Assembly: GCA_035317825.1 (NCBI GenBank) | Contig: DATHGB010000017.1 | Coordinates: 1-37,519 of the forward strand | From: Candidatus Saccharimonadales bacterium | GTDB lineage: Bacteria > Patescibacteriota > Saccharimonadia > Saccharimonadales > Saccharimonadaceae | Length of the DNA: 37,519 nt | Direction: 5' to 3' | Shown: piece by piece, positions 1 through 7,363 of the stretch | Layout of the letters: every line of letters starts with the position of its first letter | Numbering within the stretch: position 1 is the first letter of the stretch | Made by a program: the position numbers and the translations under genes | Notes under the pieces: generated by a model | Told to the model about the DNA's origin: nothing | The model's database searches: none | Seen by the model: the letters and a program-made list of their open reading frames with translations, nothing else

Positions 1-14
1 AAAACTAGTGATTA

Positions 15-698
15 TTATTGTACTGGTGACGTTTCAAATCCTGGACACCATGCGGTGATCATTGGACTTGCGATGCTTAGGTAGCCAGTATCATTTGGCG
101 GGTAAACACGAAGTTTGGTTGCGCCTGTTTTACATGTTCCTGGTTCGAAGTTACCTTGTTCAGAGTAAACGACTGTCGCCTTGGCTGTTTCTGCTGGTTT
201 CAGCGTTAAAGTCTTTTCAGTGTAATTTTTGCTACGGTCGGCAGGAGAGCCGATTTGATTACCGTTATCATTTACTAGCGATACGCCCGGGAATCCAACT
301 AACGTACAGGTTCGTTTGCCCGAGTTAGTCAGGACAAGTACTTGGTTAAGTGTACCCGCTCCACCACCATCACCGTTTGTCAGTGATAATGTTAGCTCGT
401 CTGCGTTACAGGTTGTTTCGGTTGCTACTTTCGGCGGGGTTAATTCCTGCGCTGGACGGGTTTCTTTGGCTGGAGTTTTTTCTGCCTGTGCCGCAGCTAG
501 TTTAGAATCGAAATCCGCTTTTTGGTCGTTTAACTCGTTCTGCTGCCACATATAGACGCCTGCGGCTGTCCCTGCCATAAGGACAAGGATCAAAAGAATT
601 ATTCCAAGTACCTTTCCGGCTTTTTTGCCCTTTTTAGGTGCTGGCTGAGATGGCGGTGGTGTATATTGCGTTGTCGTGTCTTCTTCATTCATATCCAT
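15..698 (-). CDS. Membrane-anchored DUF4232 protein
   Basis: A 227-aa protein of unknown function. Residues 1-25 are cytoplasmic, with a basic KKGKKAGK stretch before one membrane segment at about 30-50. A coiled or charged linker rich in Lys, Ala and Glu follows at about 53-85. The outer domain from about 95 to the end has the DUF4232 pattern: Cys near its start (ETTCNADEL), the phrase LTNSGKRTCTLVGFPGVSL, and two later Cys (GTCKTG, AWCPGF), probably two disulfides. DUF4232 domains are common in exported actinobacterial proteins and their role is unknown. The start is the first ATG, about 9 nt after an AGAAGGAAG Shine-Dalgarno run. The gene opens with ATG GAT ATG, a start repeated in three other genes here. 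It diverges from purF and has its own promoter at 725-753. Confidence 0.8.
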   Translation of the reverse strand: MDMNEEDTTTQYTPPPSQPAPKKGKKAGKVLGIILLILVLMAGTAAGVYMWQQNELNDQKADFDSKLAAAQAEKTPAKETRPAQELTPPKVATETTCNADELTLSLTNGDGGGAGTLNQVLVLTNSGKRTCTLVGFPGVSLVNDNGNQIGSPADRSKNYTEKTLTLKPAETAKATVVYSEQGNFEPGTCKTGATKLRVYPPNDTGYLSIASPMITAWCPGFETSPVQ

Positions 699-724
699 AT
701 TTATTTTCTTCCTTCTTGCTATCC

Positions 725-753
725 ATCATAACCGAAAGTATTATGGACAACAA
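725..753 (-). promoter_or_regulatory. Promoter of the DUF4232 gene
   Basis: On the minus strand a -35 box TTGTTG (748-753) and a -10 box TATGAT (725-730) are separated by exactly 17 nt. The expected start of transcription lies about 20 nt before the ATG at 698, leaving room for the Shine-Dalgarno sequence. Seen in sequence; activity inferred. Confidence 0.6.
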
Positions 754-795
754 TATTTTTTACATAAGTATTTTGGTGTTTCGTACAGTTTCGTG

Positions 796-804
796 TGTTA
801 CTAT
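796..804 (+). promoter_or_regulatory. Probable extended -10 promoter of purF
   Basis: TGTTACTAT at 796-804 fits an extended -10 element (TGn plus TACTAT). It would give a 5' UTR of about 57 nt before the TTG start of purF. No good -35 box is present. An alternative weaker AT-rich -10 lies nearer to the gene, so this is a moderate call. Confidence 0.4.
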
Positions 805-867
805 GAAGGTAAAGAACCATAAGCGCGGGATTTGTTGGTCTATATGCGCATTAGGGAATAATTTATT

Positions 868-2343
868 TTGTCACAAGATTCTGTCCACGAGAAATGCGCG
901 GTGTTTGGCACATTTGGCACTGGCGAAGAGGCTTCACGAACAACATTTTACGGACTATGGGCGCTCCAGCATAGGGGTCAGGAAAGCTCGGGTATTGTCA
1001 GCACTGACGGTGCCCTTTTTCATAAGCACTCGGCGTCCGGACTGGTAGCAAGCGTGTACCGCGAAGAAGACCTAGAACAGTTAGACGGGACAATCACCGT
1101 TGGCCACAACCGCTATTCAACATCAGGTTCGGCCGACGGCGCGCACAGCCAACCGGTATTACACAAACAAGCCGCCCTTGCCTTTGCGCACAATGGCAAC
1201 TTGCCTAGTACTGAAAAGCTAGAAGAATTCCTGGACACCCGCGGCATTGCCCACGACAAGCTGAATGATTCCGAAATGATGGGTGAATCAATTGCCTGCC
1301 GCATGCTAGACAACGGACAAAGCCTAGAGGACGCAATAATTTCAAACTACCCCCTATTCACGGGGGCTTTTGCTTGCATCGCGATGACAACCGACAAGCT
1401 TGTGGCCTTTCGCGACGCATACGGCGTACGTCCACTAACGATTGGCAAGCTGGGCGATGGTTACGTCGTTTCGTCCGAAACCTGTGCGCTTGATACCGTT
1501 GGCGCCACGTTCGTCCGCGACGTTAAACCCGGCGAAGTCATCGTGATCGACGCCGATGGGTTACATTCATACCAAGCAGCACCTGGTACATTAAAACTAG
1601 ATATTTTTGAGTTCGTTTACTTTGCGCGCCCCGACAGTATTATCGAAGGACGCAGCGTCAATAAAGTGCGCGAAAACATGGGCAAAGAACTTGCCATCGA
1701 ATGTAAGATTGATGCTGATATTGTTGTCCCCGTCCCCGATTCTGCCATTCCGGCGGCACTAGGCTATTCACAAATAAGCGGTATTCCATTTGAAATGGCG
1801 CTCATTAAAAACCGCTACATTCACCGAACCTTTATTCGCCCGACAGCTAAACTACGCGAACAAGATTTGAAAATGAAATTAAACCCTATGCCCCATATTT
1901 TGCGTGGTAAGCGTGTTATTCTGATTGACGATTCGATTGTCCGCGGAACAACAACCCGCAAGATTGCTGGTATGCTGTACGAGGCTGGCGCCAAGGAAGT
2001 TCACATTTTAATTAGCTCACCTCCAGTTAAATACCCTGATTTTTATGGTATTGATTTGCCCGCCCAAGAAGATCTGATTGCCCACAACATGACGCCCGAC
2101 CAAATCGGCGAACACCTCGGCGTTGATTCGCTTAATTACCTGTCGTACAACGGTATGATCCGTGCAACCGGCATGCCGTCGAGTGATTTTTCTACTGCCT
2201 GCTTTAACGGTATTTACCCGATTGATATCGGCAAACGCAAAGACGGCATCCAACGTGCCGCCTTTGAAATTCAGATTCCTGTCGAAGCTGCTGTTCCTAG
2301 CGAGCTGTCTGTCGACGGAAAAGCCACGATGCAACTGGCATAG
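868..2343 (+). CDS. purF: Amidophosphoribosyltransferase (PurF)
   Basis: This is the first enzyme of de novo purine synthesis: it makes 5-phosphoribosylamine from PRPP and glutamine in the cytoplasm. The 491-aa length is normal. The N-terminal Ntn glutaminase domain covers about residues 10-240; Cys10 in HEKCAVFG is the expected nucleophile, so a 9-residue propeptide would be cleaved. The phosphoribosyltransferase half carries the PRPP loop VILIDDSIVRGTT near 350-363. Cysteines that ligate the Fe-S cluster in the Bacillus type appear absent (YPDFYGID and SSDFSTACF at the equivalent places), so it should be cluster-free like the E. coli enzyme. The start is TTG, with AGGGA 10 nt upstream. Its 3' end overlaps the convergent ABC permease by 47 nt. 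No other purine gene is nearby. Confidence 0.95.
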   Translation: MSQDSVHEKCAVFGTFGTGEEASRTTFYGLWALQHRGQESSGIVSTDGALFHKHSASGLVASVYREEDLEQLDGTITVGHNRYSTSGSADGAHSQPVLHKQAALAFAHNGNLPSTEKLEEFLDTRGIAHDKLNDSEMMGESIACRMLDNGQSLEDAIISNYPLFTGAFACIAMTTDKLVAFRDAYGVRPLTIGKLGDGYVVSSETCALDTVGATFVRDVKPGEVIVIDADGLHSYQAAPGTLKLDIFEFVYFARPDSIIEGRSVNKVRENMGKELAIECKIDADIVVPVPDSAIPAALGYSQISGIPFEMALIKNRYIHRTFIRPTAKLREQDLKMKLNPMPHILRGKRVILIDDSIVRGTTTRKIAGMLYEAGAKEVHILISSPPVKYPDFYGIDLPAQEDLIAHNMTPDQIGEHLGVDSLNYLSYNGMIRATGMPSSDFSTACFNGIYPIDIGKRKDGIQRAAFEIQIPVEAAVPSELSVDGKATMQLA

Positions 2344-3106
2344 CAACAACGAGTATGCCGATGCTCCATACAATTGATAGCCAGATGTGATTACCGGCTG
2401 GTAGTCCTAATAGTAATGCGCGCACTGCTTCGACGATATGAGTAATCGGCTGATTTTCAGCGAATGCTTTTAGAACCGGCGTCATGCTGTCGGCAGGAAC
2501 AAACGCGCTACTGGCAAAGGTAAGAGGGAAGACAAGAACAAACGTTAACCACTGTACGCCTTCGACGCTTTTTGCCACCACGCCAACGATCGCAGCCAAC
2601 CAAGAAAAGGCAAGTGTGAATAGGAGTAGAATTCCAGCAATCAGCAACCATTCGGAAAAGCTTGCACTTGATCGAAATCCGATGACAAGTCCCGCAAGTA
2701 GCATCACGACCGTTGAGATACTGTTACGGAAAAGGTCAGAAATAACATGGCCGTTTAGTACGGCTAGGTTTGACATTGGTAATGACCTAAACCGGTCAAC
2801 AATTCCCTTTTGTAAATCGTTACAGACCGCAATCGCTGTGGTTGTCGAGCCAAAGGCTACCGTTTGTACGATAATACCCGCCATTAGGAAATTCAGATAC
2901 GAAACCCCCGGTGGCAGCGCTGATGAAATTGCCCCGCCAAATACTGCGGCAAATAACACCAAAAACATAATTGGCTGAAAGAACGTTCCAAGCAACTGGT
3001 CGGTATTACGAATAATATGCGTGCTACTACGCTTGATCATAATGAGCGAGTCTATAAAGCCAAGAACAATTTTAGGCTTTTGTTGGAATTCTAATTTAAC
3101 AGCCAT
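2297..3106 (-). CDS. ABC-2 type transporter permease (DrrB-like)
   Basis: A 269-aa integral membrane subunit of an ABC exporter. About six hydrophobic segments are visible, beginning near LLGTFFQPIMFLVLFAAVFGG at 40-60, with the conserved ABC-2 stretch containing FASSAFVPADSMTP near 200-215 and a final helix before the basic tail. The family (DrrB, NodJ and related) exports drugs, lipids or glycans as a dimer with its ATPase. The start codon overlaps the ATPase stop by one base (TAATG), showing translational coupling and one operon. The last 47 nt overlap the end of purF on the other strand. The substrate cannot be read from the sequence; no glycan or lipid gene is adjacent. Confidence 0.88.
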   Translation of the reverse strand: MAVKLEFQQKPKIVLGFIDSLIMIKRSSTHIIRNTDQLLGTFFQPIMFLVLFAAVFGGAISSALPPGVSYLNFLMAGIIVQTVAFGSTTTAIAVCNDLQKGIVDRFRSLPMSNLAVLNGHVISDLFRNSISTVVMLLAGLVIGFRSSASFSEWLLIAGILLLFTLAFSWLAAIVGVVAKSVEGVQWLTFVLVFPLTFASSAFVPADSMTPVLKAFAENQPITHIVEAVRALLLGLPAGNHIWLSIVWSIGILVVAMPVASWLFRRQTAR

Positions 3107-4068
3107 TACTTCTTACCTTCCTTTTTCGTCTGTGTTTGCTTACCTGTCAGCGACAAGAATACATCGTCTAGTGTTGGTTTATGCACCGCCATAGATTCAA
3201 GCTTGATCTTTTTATCCGCTAGGATATCAAGCATCTTTCGAACGTCGGCGTTTGTATCCGCAATAACCGTTGTAAGCGAGTAATCTTTTTCGTTTGTATC
3301 AACGACCGCTTTCCCTAGCGCTTTTTTAGCTTCATCAAGTGTTTCAGTGTCCTTGAACATAAGTTCCAGACGGTCCTGCCCAACCTTGCTTTTCAGCTGA
3401 GCCGCTGTTCCCTCTGCGATTACCTTACCGCCGTCGATCACGATAATATTATCAGCCAGCTGATCAGCTTCATCAAGGTACTGTGTTGTCAGTAGGATAG
3501 TTGTTCCGTTCGCCATCAGCTTTTTGATAATCGCCCACATAGCCAGGCGTGAACGCGGGTCAAGCCCAGTTGTTGGTTCATCCAAGAAGATCACTGGGGG
3601 AGTGGCAATCAGGCTAACCGCTAGGTCAAGCCGGCGGCGCATACCACCGGAATATGTTTTCGCTGGGCGATCAGCTGCCTTAACTAAATCAAATTCTTCT
3701 AGCAATTCATCAGCCCTAGCTTTGGCACTTTCTTTGGTTAATCGGTACAACTTGCCCATCATAACCAAGTTTTCGCGGCCAGTTAGTAGTTCGTCGATTG
3801 CTGCGGATTGACCAGTCAGGCCGATCACGCTTCGCACTTTGTCGGCATCACGTGTCACGTCAAATCCTTCGACCGCAACCGATCCGCCGTCATATTTTAA
3901 AAGCGTGCTTAAAATACGAACCGTTGTCGTTTTGCCCGCACCGTTTGGACCAAGTAGCGCCAGCATCGTGCCGCGTTCGACTTTTAGGTCAATTCCCTTT
4001 AGTACATCGTTCGATCCATAAGATTTGGTCAATCCTTCTGCGACGATGACGTAATCTTTTTGTGTCAT
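3106..4068 (-). CDS. ABC transporter ATP-binding protein (DrrA-like)
   Basis: A 320-aa ATPase that powers the DrrB-like permease encoded next. Walker A is GPNGAGKTT at residues 40-48, the ABC signature YSGGMRRRLDLA at about 139-150, and Walker B VIFLDEPTTGLD at 159-170, followed by the switch region TTQYLDEADQLAD (Gln in the usual His position, as often seen in DrrA proteins). The C-terminal part after about 225 is the extra domain typical of the DrrA/daunorubicin family. It is the first gene of a two-gene operon and is expressed from a promoter with an extended -10 just upstream (4104-4112). Export of a drug or an envelope component is likely, but the substrate is unknown. Confidence 0.92.
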   Translation of the reverse strand: MTQKDYVIVAEGLTKSYGSNDVLKGIDLKVERGTMLALLGPNGAGKTTTVRILSTLLKYDGGSVAVEGFDVTRDADKVRSVIGLTGQSAAIDELLTGRENLVMMGKLYRLTKESAKARADELLEEFDLVKAADRPAKTYSGGMRRRLDLAVSLIATPPVIFLDEPTTGLDPRSRLAMWAIIKKLMANGTTILLTTQYLDEADQLADNIIVIDGGKVIAEGTAAQLKSKVGQDRLELMFKDTETLDEAKKALGKAVVDTNEKDYSLTTVIADTNADVRKMLDILADKKIKLESMAVHKPTLDDVFLSLTGKQTQTKKEGKK

Positions 4069-4103
4069 TCATTTCCCCAAAATTAGTAATAACGTGTGCT
4101 GCT

Positions 4104-4137
4104 ATTTTAGCATATGCACCCCTATGGATGGTAAAAT
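4104..4137. promoter_or_regulatory. Divergent extended -10 promoters
   Basis: Two extended -10 elements lie back to back between the ABC operon and the 135-aa gene. On the minus strand TGCTAAAAT occupies 4104-4112. On the plus strand TGGTAAAAT occupies 4129-4137. Neither has a good -35 box, as expected for extended -10 promoters. They are seen in the sequence; their activity is inferred. Confidence 0.5.
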
Positions 4138-4163
4138 AAAGATAAGGAGAAGTAAAATTTATT

Positions 4164-4571
4164 ATGACTCACCCTACTAATGACGAATTTACAGGTGTAT
4201 GGCGTAGCCGCTATTGGCATCCTAGTAACGACCATGATGGCAAAGACATAAGCGAGTACCAGATGGACGCTCATCTCAAAGGCAACCGGCTGACAATGAC
4301 GAGCCTTCCTACGAAAGACGGCTCATACATGAGCCTTAAGCTGACCATCGATGACGGCCTTGCAACTGGCGCATGGCAAGAATCAACCGCGCCTTTAGGT
4401 GAATTTAAAGGCATGGTGTATTCGGGCGCAATGCAACTGATCATCTCGGATGATGGCAAGCAAATGGACGGTAAGTGGGTAGGCGTAGGCCGTGAAAAGC
4501 TGGATGATGGCACTTACGAAGCCCGGATCTACACCGGAAAATGGCATCTGGAACGAGCTCCACGGGTTTAG
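4164..4571 (+). CDS. Small soluble protein, predicted beta-rich
   Basis: A 135-aa protein that I do not recognise. It has no signal peptide or membrane segment and is rich in Trp, Tyr, Gly and charged residues. Alternating short strands (FTGVWRSRYWH, LKGNRLTMTSLP, MSLKLTIDDGLATGAWQE, GAMQLIISDDGKQMDGKWVGVGRE, ARIYTGKWHLE) suggest a small beta-barrel, loosely like lipocalin or avidin folds, where GxW motifs open the first strand. A GATAAGGAG run lies about 13 nt before the ATG and an extended -10 lies at 4129-4137, so it is probably transcribed alone. Its stop and that of the convergent membrane gene are one base apart, with no terminator between them. Function unknown. Confidence 0.65.
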   Translation: MTHPTNDEFTGVWRSRYWHPSNDHDGKDISEYQMDAHLKGNRLTMTSLPTKDGSYMSLKLTIDDGLATGAWQESTAPLGEFKGMVYSGAMQLIISDDGKQMDGKWVGVGREKLDDGTYEARIYTGKWHLERAPRV

Positions 4572-4572
4572 G

Positions 4573-4977
4573 CTATTTGCCTGGAAAAAGGTTCTTGACT
4601 GCGATAATTAACATCGCGGCAATCTGACTGAGTGTTCCAGCAATAACAAGCCGGAAACTCCATTCTTCCAGATGAAATCCCCATGCGGAAAAACCCTGGA
4701 AAAACGCTAGGCAAAAAATAACAGCCGTTTCAGCAGTTAAGAAATAAAACAGAATCCGAAGTGTTGTTTCTTTTAACTTCTGATCCTTTTCAATATTGTC
4801 GTTTTCGATCTGCTGCTTGCGAATCTTCTGGTCAAGCGTTTTGAGCGGCAAGGCAGGGGAGGGAGGTGAGGTAAATTGTTCGTCACCGGCTAGGTCTGCC
4901 CTGGCCTGATTAATCGTTTGCTGTAGTTCCTTGACAGCACGCTTTGTTTCCTGTTCCCTTTGCTGGTACGTTGCCAT
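4573..4977 (-). CDS. Coiled-coil protein with two membrane segments, partner of ImmA
   Basis: A 134-aa protein with no family that I can name. Residues 1-30 (REQETKRAVKELQQTINQARADL) and 48-72 (DQKIRKQQIENDNIEKDQKLKE) are charged and heptad-like, suggesting cytoplasmic coiled coil. Two hydrophobic stretches follow, at about 75-95 (ILFYFLTAETAVIFCLAFF) and 108-128 (LVIAGTLSQIAAMLIIAVKN), so the protein is likely a hairpin in the membrane with both ends inside. Its ATG overlaps the stop of the ImmA/IrrE gene by one base (TAATG), so the two are translationally coupled. It may anchor, sense for, or be cut by the peptidase; this is inference. Confidence 0.7.
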   Translation of the reverse strand: MATYQQREQETKRAVKELQQTINQARADLAGDEQFTSPPSPALPLKTLDQKIRKQQIENDNIEKDQKLKETTLRILFYFLTAETAVIFCLAFFQGFSAWGFHLEEWSFRLVIAGTLSQIAAMLIIAVKNLFPGK

Positions 4978-5516
4978 TACACAAGCCCTAATTTCTCTAG
5001 CCTGATTGCCATCGCCACAATCGATACCTCAAACGCATCAGCACATTTATTAACATCGTGCGTTAGTTCCCAAAATTGGCGAACCTTATCTTCTGGCATC
5101 AAAAGAACAGCCGCAAAGTTATTCGCTTCACGTTCCTTTTGAATACTGTCCGCTTCTTTTGGCGCTTCGTCAGGCCGAAGCAACATCCCTTCGCTATCTA
5201 AAACATTTGAATAATCCACGAGGCCAGTCTGCGCGTTATCGACGAGCCACTTCCGGTGCAAAAAATAATGTCCGAATTCATGGGCTGCGGTAAAATTCTG
5301 CCGAACCACGGGCTTGTTTTTATTTATAGCAATTGAAAATTCACCGTCTTGAAAAAAGATTGCACCCGATACTTCGTCAGGCATATTATCCAGATAAAAT
5401 ATGCTTAGTTCGTCGATTTTGTTTACAGTGGCCAGAAAAGGGAAAGGGACTATACCCGAAGGGTTATACTCGGCAGCGACGAGGATTGCTTTTTCTTGTG
5501 CGTCCCTAATACTCAT
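4977..5516 (-). CDS. ImmA/IrrE family metallopeptidase
   Basis: A 179-aa zinc peptidase of the ImmA/IrrE family (formerly DUF955). The zinc site is HEFGH with His79, Glu80 and His83, and the third ligand is probably Glu130 in KEREANNFAAVLLMP, the family's second signature. Known members (ImmA of ICEBs1, IrrE/PprI of Deinococcus) cleave a helix-turn-helix repressor in response to stress or DNA damage. Here there is no HTH domain in the protein and no XRE repressor gene beside it; instead a two-TM coiled-coil gene is coupled downstream. A TATACT box lies 9 nt before the ATG, so the mRNA would have almost no leader. The target is unknown; either a distant repressor or the membrane partner is possible. 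Confidence 0.88.
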   Translation of the reverse strand: MSIRDAQEKAILVAAEYNPSGIVPFPFLATVNKIDELSIFYLDNMPDEVSGAIFFQDGEFSIAINKNKPVVRQNFTAAHEFGHYFLHRKWLVDNAQTGLVDYSNVLDSEGMLLRPDEAPKEADSIQKEREANNFAAVLLMPEDKVRQFWELTHDVNKCADAFEVSIVAMAIRLEKLGLV

Positions 5517-5569
5517 ATCCCCTCTAGTATATCTACTGAGGAGGATTTTATCTAGATCAGTTACCTATC

Positions 5570-5971
5570 TTAAGCGTCCGCCCGGTTACTGGTGAGCGTA
5601 AATAATCTACCCAGTCCCCAGGCGACAAGTCCGTAAATGACAATCGCTACCAGGCTGCTGATTTCAAATACGGACTGGCCGTAACTTGGTTCGTAACTGA
5701 AAATCCCGTAAAAGGGCCAGGCAAAAAAACCGCCGACGTTGTAAATAAAGTCGACGAAAGGTGACCCCTGGTTGGCGGCAAGCAACAGAAAGACCATCCG
5801 AAGTGCCAAAAAGGCAATAATAATTCCAGCAATATAATAGATTATGCGTCGCACAATAACTTTGCCGTCAACGCCACGGGCTGTTTCTACGGTTTGACGC
5901 CGTATGTTCGTGTCCCCTTGCACTTCGTTTGTTTCACGAACTTCAGTAGTTTGTTGGTCTCGATCATCCAT
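5570..5971 (-). CDS. Small membrane protein with three helices
   Basis: A 133-aa protein of unknown function. The first 45 residues are hydrophilic and acidic/polar (many Gln, Thr, Glu), then three hydrophobic segments follow: about 45-65 (IIYYIAGIIIAFLALRMVFLLL), 78-92 (NVGGFFAWPFYGIF) and 105-127 (ISSLVAIVIYGLVAWGLGRLF). The pattern resembles the YggT-like or YGGT families, with which it may be related, but I cannot confirm that. I chose the start at 5971 rather than an ATG 15 nt upstream because GGAGGGG lies 6 nt before it and that upstream ATG sits inside the Shine-Dalgarno sequence. It is probably transcribed separately from the ImmA unit downstream. Confidence 0.7.
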   Translation of the reverse strand: MDDRDQQTTEVRETNEVQGDTNIRRQTVETARGVDGKVIVRRIIYYIAGIIIAFLALRMVFLLLAANQGSPFVDFIYNVGGFFAWPFYGIFSYEPSYGQSVFEISSLVAIVIYGLVAWGLGRLFTLTSNRADA

Positions 5972-6047
5972 GTCAATCCCCTCCATTACTTATACTTCTA
6001 GCGTAGCACAAATTGGTAATGTTAAAGATTTAGTAGAATAGCATGAT

Positions 6048-6197
6048 TTATTCAATTTCGGTGTCGTCAGGAAGATTTGCGTGGTGGCTATTGATGAAAG
6101 CTCGGAGTTCTTCGGTTGTTCGTGGGCGATTCCACGTTGCCAAATCCAAGATATCACTAACGGTTACCGCTTCGACATCGGCTGCTTGCATATCCAT
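6048..6197 (-). CDS. Acidic 49-aa protein
   Basis: A short gene on the minus strand. It starts ATG GAT ATG, has AAGGA about 10 nt upstream, and runs 49 codons to TAA. The product is acidic and soluble: MDMQAADVEAVTVSDILDL at the start, a middle TWNRPRTTEELRAFI, and an end LPDDTEIE. The WNRPRTTEELRAFI part should be an amphipathic helix with a capped turn. No family is recognised. The codon pattern looks coding, and the ribosome site together with the shared MDM start supports it, whereas the overlapping plus-strand frame has no ribosome site and an odd composition. Confidence 0.6.
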   Translation of the reverse strand: MDMQAADVEAVTVSDILDLATWNRPRTTEELRAFINSHHANLPDDTEIE

Positions 6198-6305
6198 TTT
6201 CTTTGCGTCCTTTTTGTTTTTAGTTTCTTATAGTCTTATTTAAGCATAAACTGTTTAAAAAAGCAATACCTTACAGGAAGATTTTTGACCATTATAGGAC
6301 GCTTA

Positions 6306-6314
6306 TGTTATAAA
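6306..6314 (+). promoter_or_regulatory. Extended -10 promoter of the flavoprotein operon
   Basis: TGTTATAAA at 6306-6314 is an extended -10 element ahead of the three-gene operon that begins at 6343. The transcript would start near 6321, leaving a leader of about 20 nt that contains a short AGAGG. Confidence 0.5.
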
Positions 6315-6342
6315 TAGGGACAGAGGTAAACAAAAAATAAAC

Positions 6343-7065
6343 ATGGACATCATAAGTTCTCTCGCTATTGTCGCCTTTGCCGCCCTTATTCACGCTAGTT
6401 TTCAACTGAGCGTTAGCGTACTCACGCTGATGAGCGGGCACGCGATTGGCGCCAAAACCGCGCACACTAAACTCCTTCGGTTAACGAACGGGTTTTTACT
6501 TGGCGTGCTTCTGATGACAATGCTTCTGGTAGCATTTATTTGCTTTGTCCTGCAAAGCAGCTTTGGCAGCCACGTTCCTTATGTTGTCTGGGCAGTCGCT
6601 TGCGGACTTCTTCTGGGGCTTGGTGTCGCCGTTTGGGCATTTTACTACCGGAAAGAGAAGGGGACTAGTCTATGGCTTCCCCGCGGTCTTGCCCGTTATT
6701 TAGGCGAGAGAGCAAAAGCAACTAAACAAAGTGGAGAGGCGTTTGGTTTAGGGCTTAGTAGCGTCATTGCGGAATTCATCTTTATCCTTGCCCCAATGGT
6801 GGTTGCCAGCCTGGTACTTATCCAACTTGAACCTATGTGGCAATTACTGGGAATTGGCCTGTATACAATCATTTCCCTGCTTTCCCTGCTAGTCGTTAAC
6901 GCCCTGATCGGAAGCGGTCACCGCCTAAGCGGAATCCAACGATGGCGCGAAGACAACAAAAGGTTTTTGCAATTCGCGAGTGGAAGCGGCCTATTGATCC
7001 TTGGATTTTACGTGTACGTTGACCAAATTGTCACTGCTACCGTTACTGCCCACGGAGGTTTTTAA
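6343..7065 (+). CDS. Polytopic membrane protein
   Basis: A 240-aa integral membrane protein with about six hydrophobic segments: near 5-30, 50-72, 80-102, 132-160, 168-192 and 208-228. A cytoplasmic basic loop (YRKEKGTSLWLPRGLARYLGERAKATKQSG) sits between segments 3 and 4. The overall layout is reminiscent of LysE/DsbD-type transporters or cytochrome c biogenesis membrane proteins, but there are no paired cysteines in the helices, so an electron-transfer role like DsbD is not supported. Its stop overlaps the ATG of the ATP-cone gene by one base (TAATG), and the flavoprotein gene follows 14 nt later, so the three form an operon. Its function is unknown; transport linked to the flavoprotein is a guess. 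Confidence 0.7.
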   Translation: MDIISSLAIVAFAALIHASFQLSVSVLTLMSGHAIGAKTAHTKLLRLTNGFLLGVLLMTMLLVAFICFVLQSSFGSHVPYVVWAVACGLLLGLGVAVWAFYYRKEKGTSLWLPRGLARYLGERAKATKQSGEAFGLGLSSVIAEFIFILAPMVVASLVLIQLEPMWQLLGIGLYTIISLLSLLVVNALIGSGHRLSGIQRWREDNKRFLQFASGSGLLILGFYVYVDQIVTATVTAHGGF

Positions 7066-7349
7066 TGACAAACCCTCCTTCCATCATCAAACGCGAAGGC
7101 AAACGCCCCAGCGAGCAGTTTGAGCGCAGCAAGCTTCACAGCAGCGTTAGGGCAGCATGCCTGAGCGTTCGTAGCCCAGAGGGTGAAGCCGAAACAATTG
7201 CTAAGAATGTCAGTGAAGCCGTTATTGCCTGGTTAGAGACAAAGCCCGAAGTGACAAGCGCCGATCTTCGCCGCAAAGCCACTGCCGTCCTGACATCATT
7301 CCATCCAGAAGCTGCATATTTATATAAACATCATCGCTTGATCATATAA
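7065..7349 (+). CDS. Stand-alone ATP-cone domain protein
   Basis: A 94-aa protein that is almost entirely one ATP-cone domain (PF03477 type). It begins IIKREGKRPSEQFERSKLHSSVRAAC and ends TSFHPEAAYLYKHHRLI, both typical of the module that binds ATP or dATP at the N-terminus of ribonucleotide reductase and in NrdR. No zinc ribbon (absent CxxC pairs) or reductase domain is attached, so it is neither NrdR nor NrdA. It is translationally coupled to the membrane protein upstream (TAATG) and lies 14 nt before the flavoprotein gene. A nucleotide-sensing subunit for this operon is inferred. Confidence 0.82.
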   Translation: MTNPPSIIKREGKRPSEQFERSKLHSSVRAACLSVRSPEGEAETIAKNVSEAVIAWLETKPEVTSADLRRKATAVLTSFHPEAAYLYKHHRLII

Positions 7350-7363
7350 GGAGACCTACGGGT

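Noticed and set aside
638-1048. 136-codon plus-strand frame upstream of and into purF
   Set aside because: It overlaps the start of the DUF4232 gene and the PurF N-terminus in another frame and shows no domain.
6043-6243. 66-codon plus-strand frame
   Set aside because: The opposite strand holds a better short gene with a ribosome site; the plus frame looks like its shadow.
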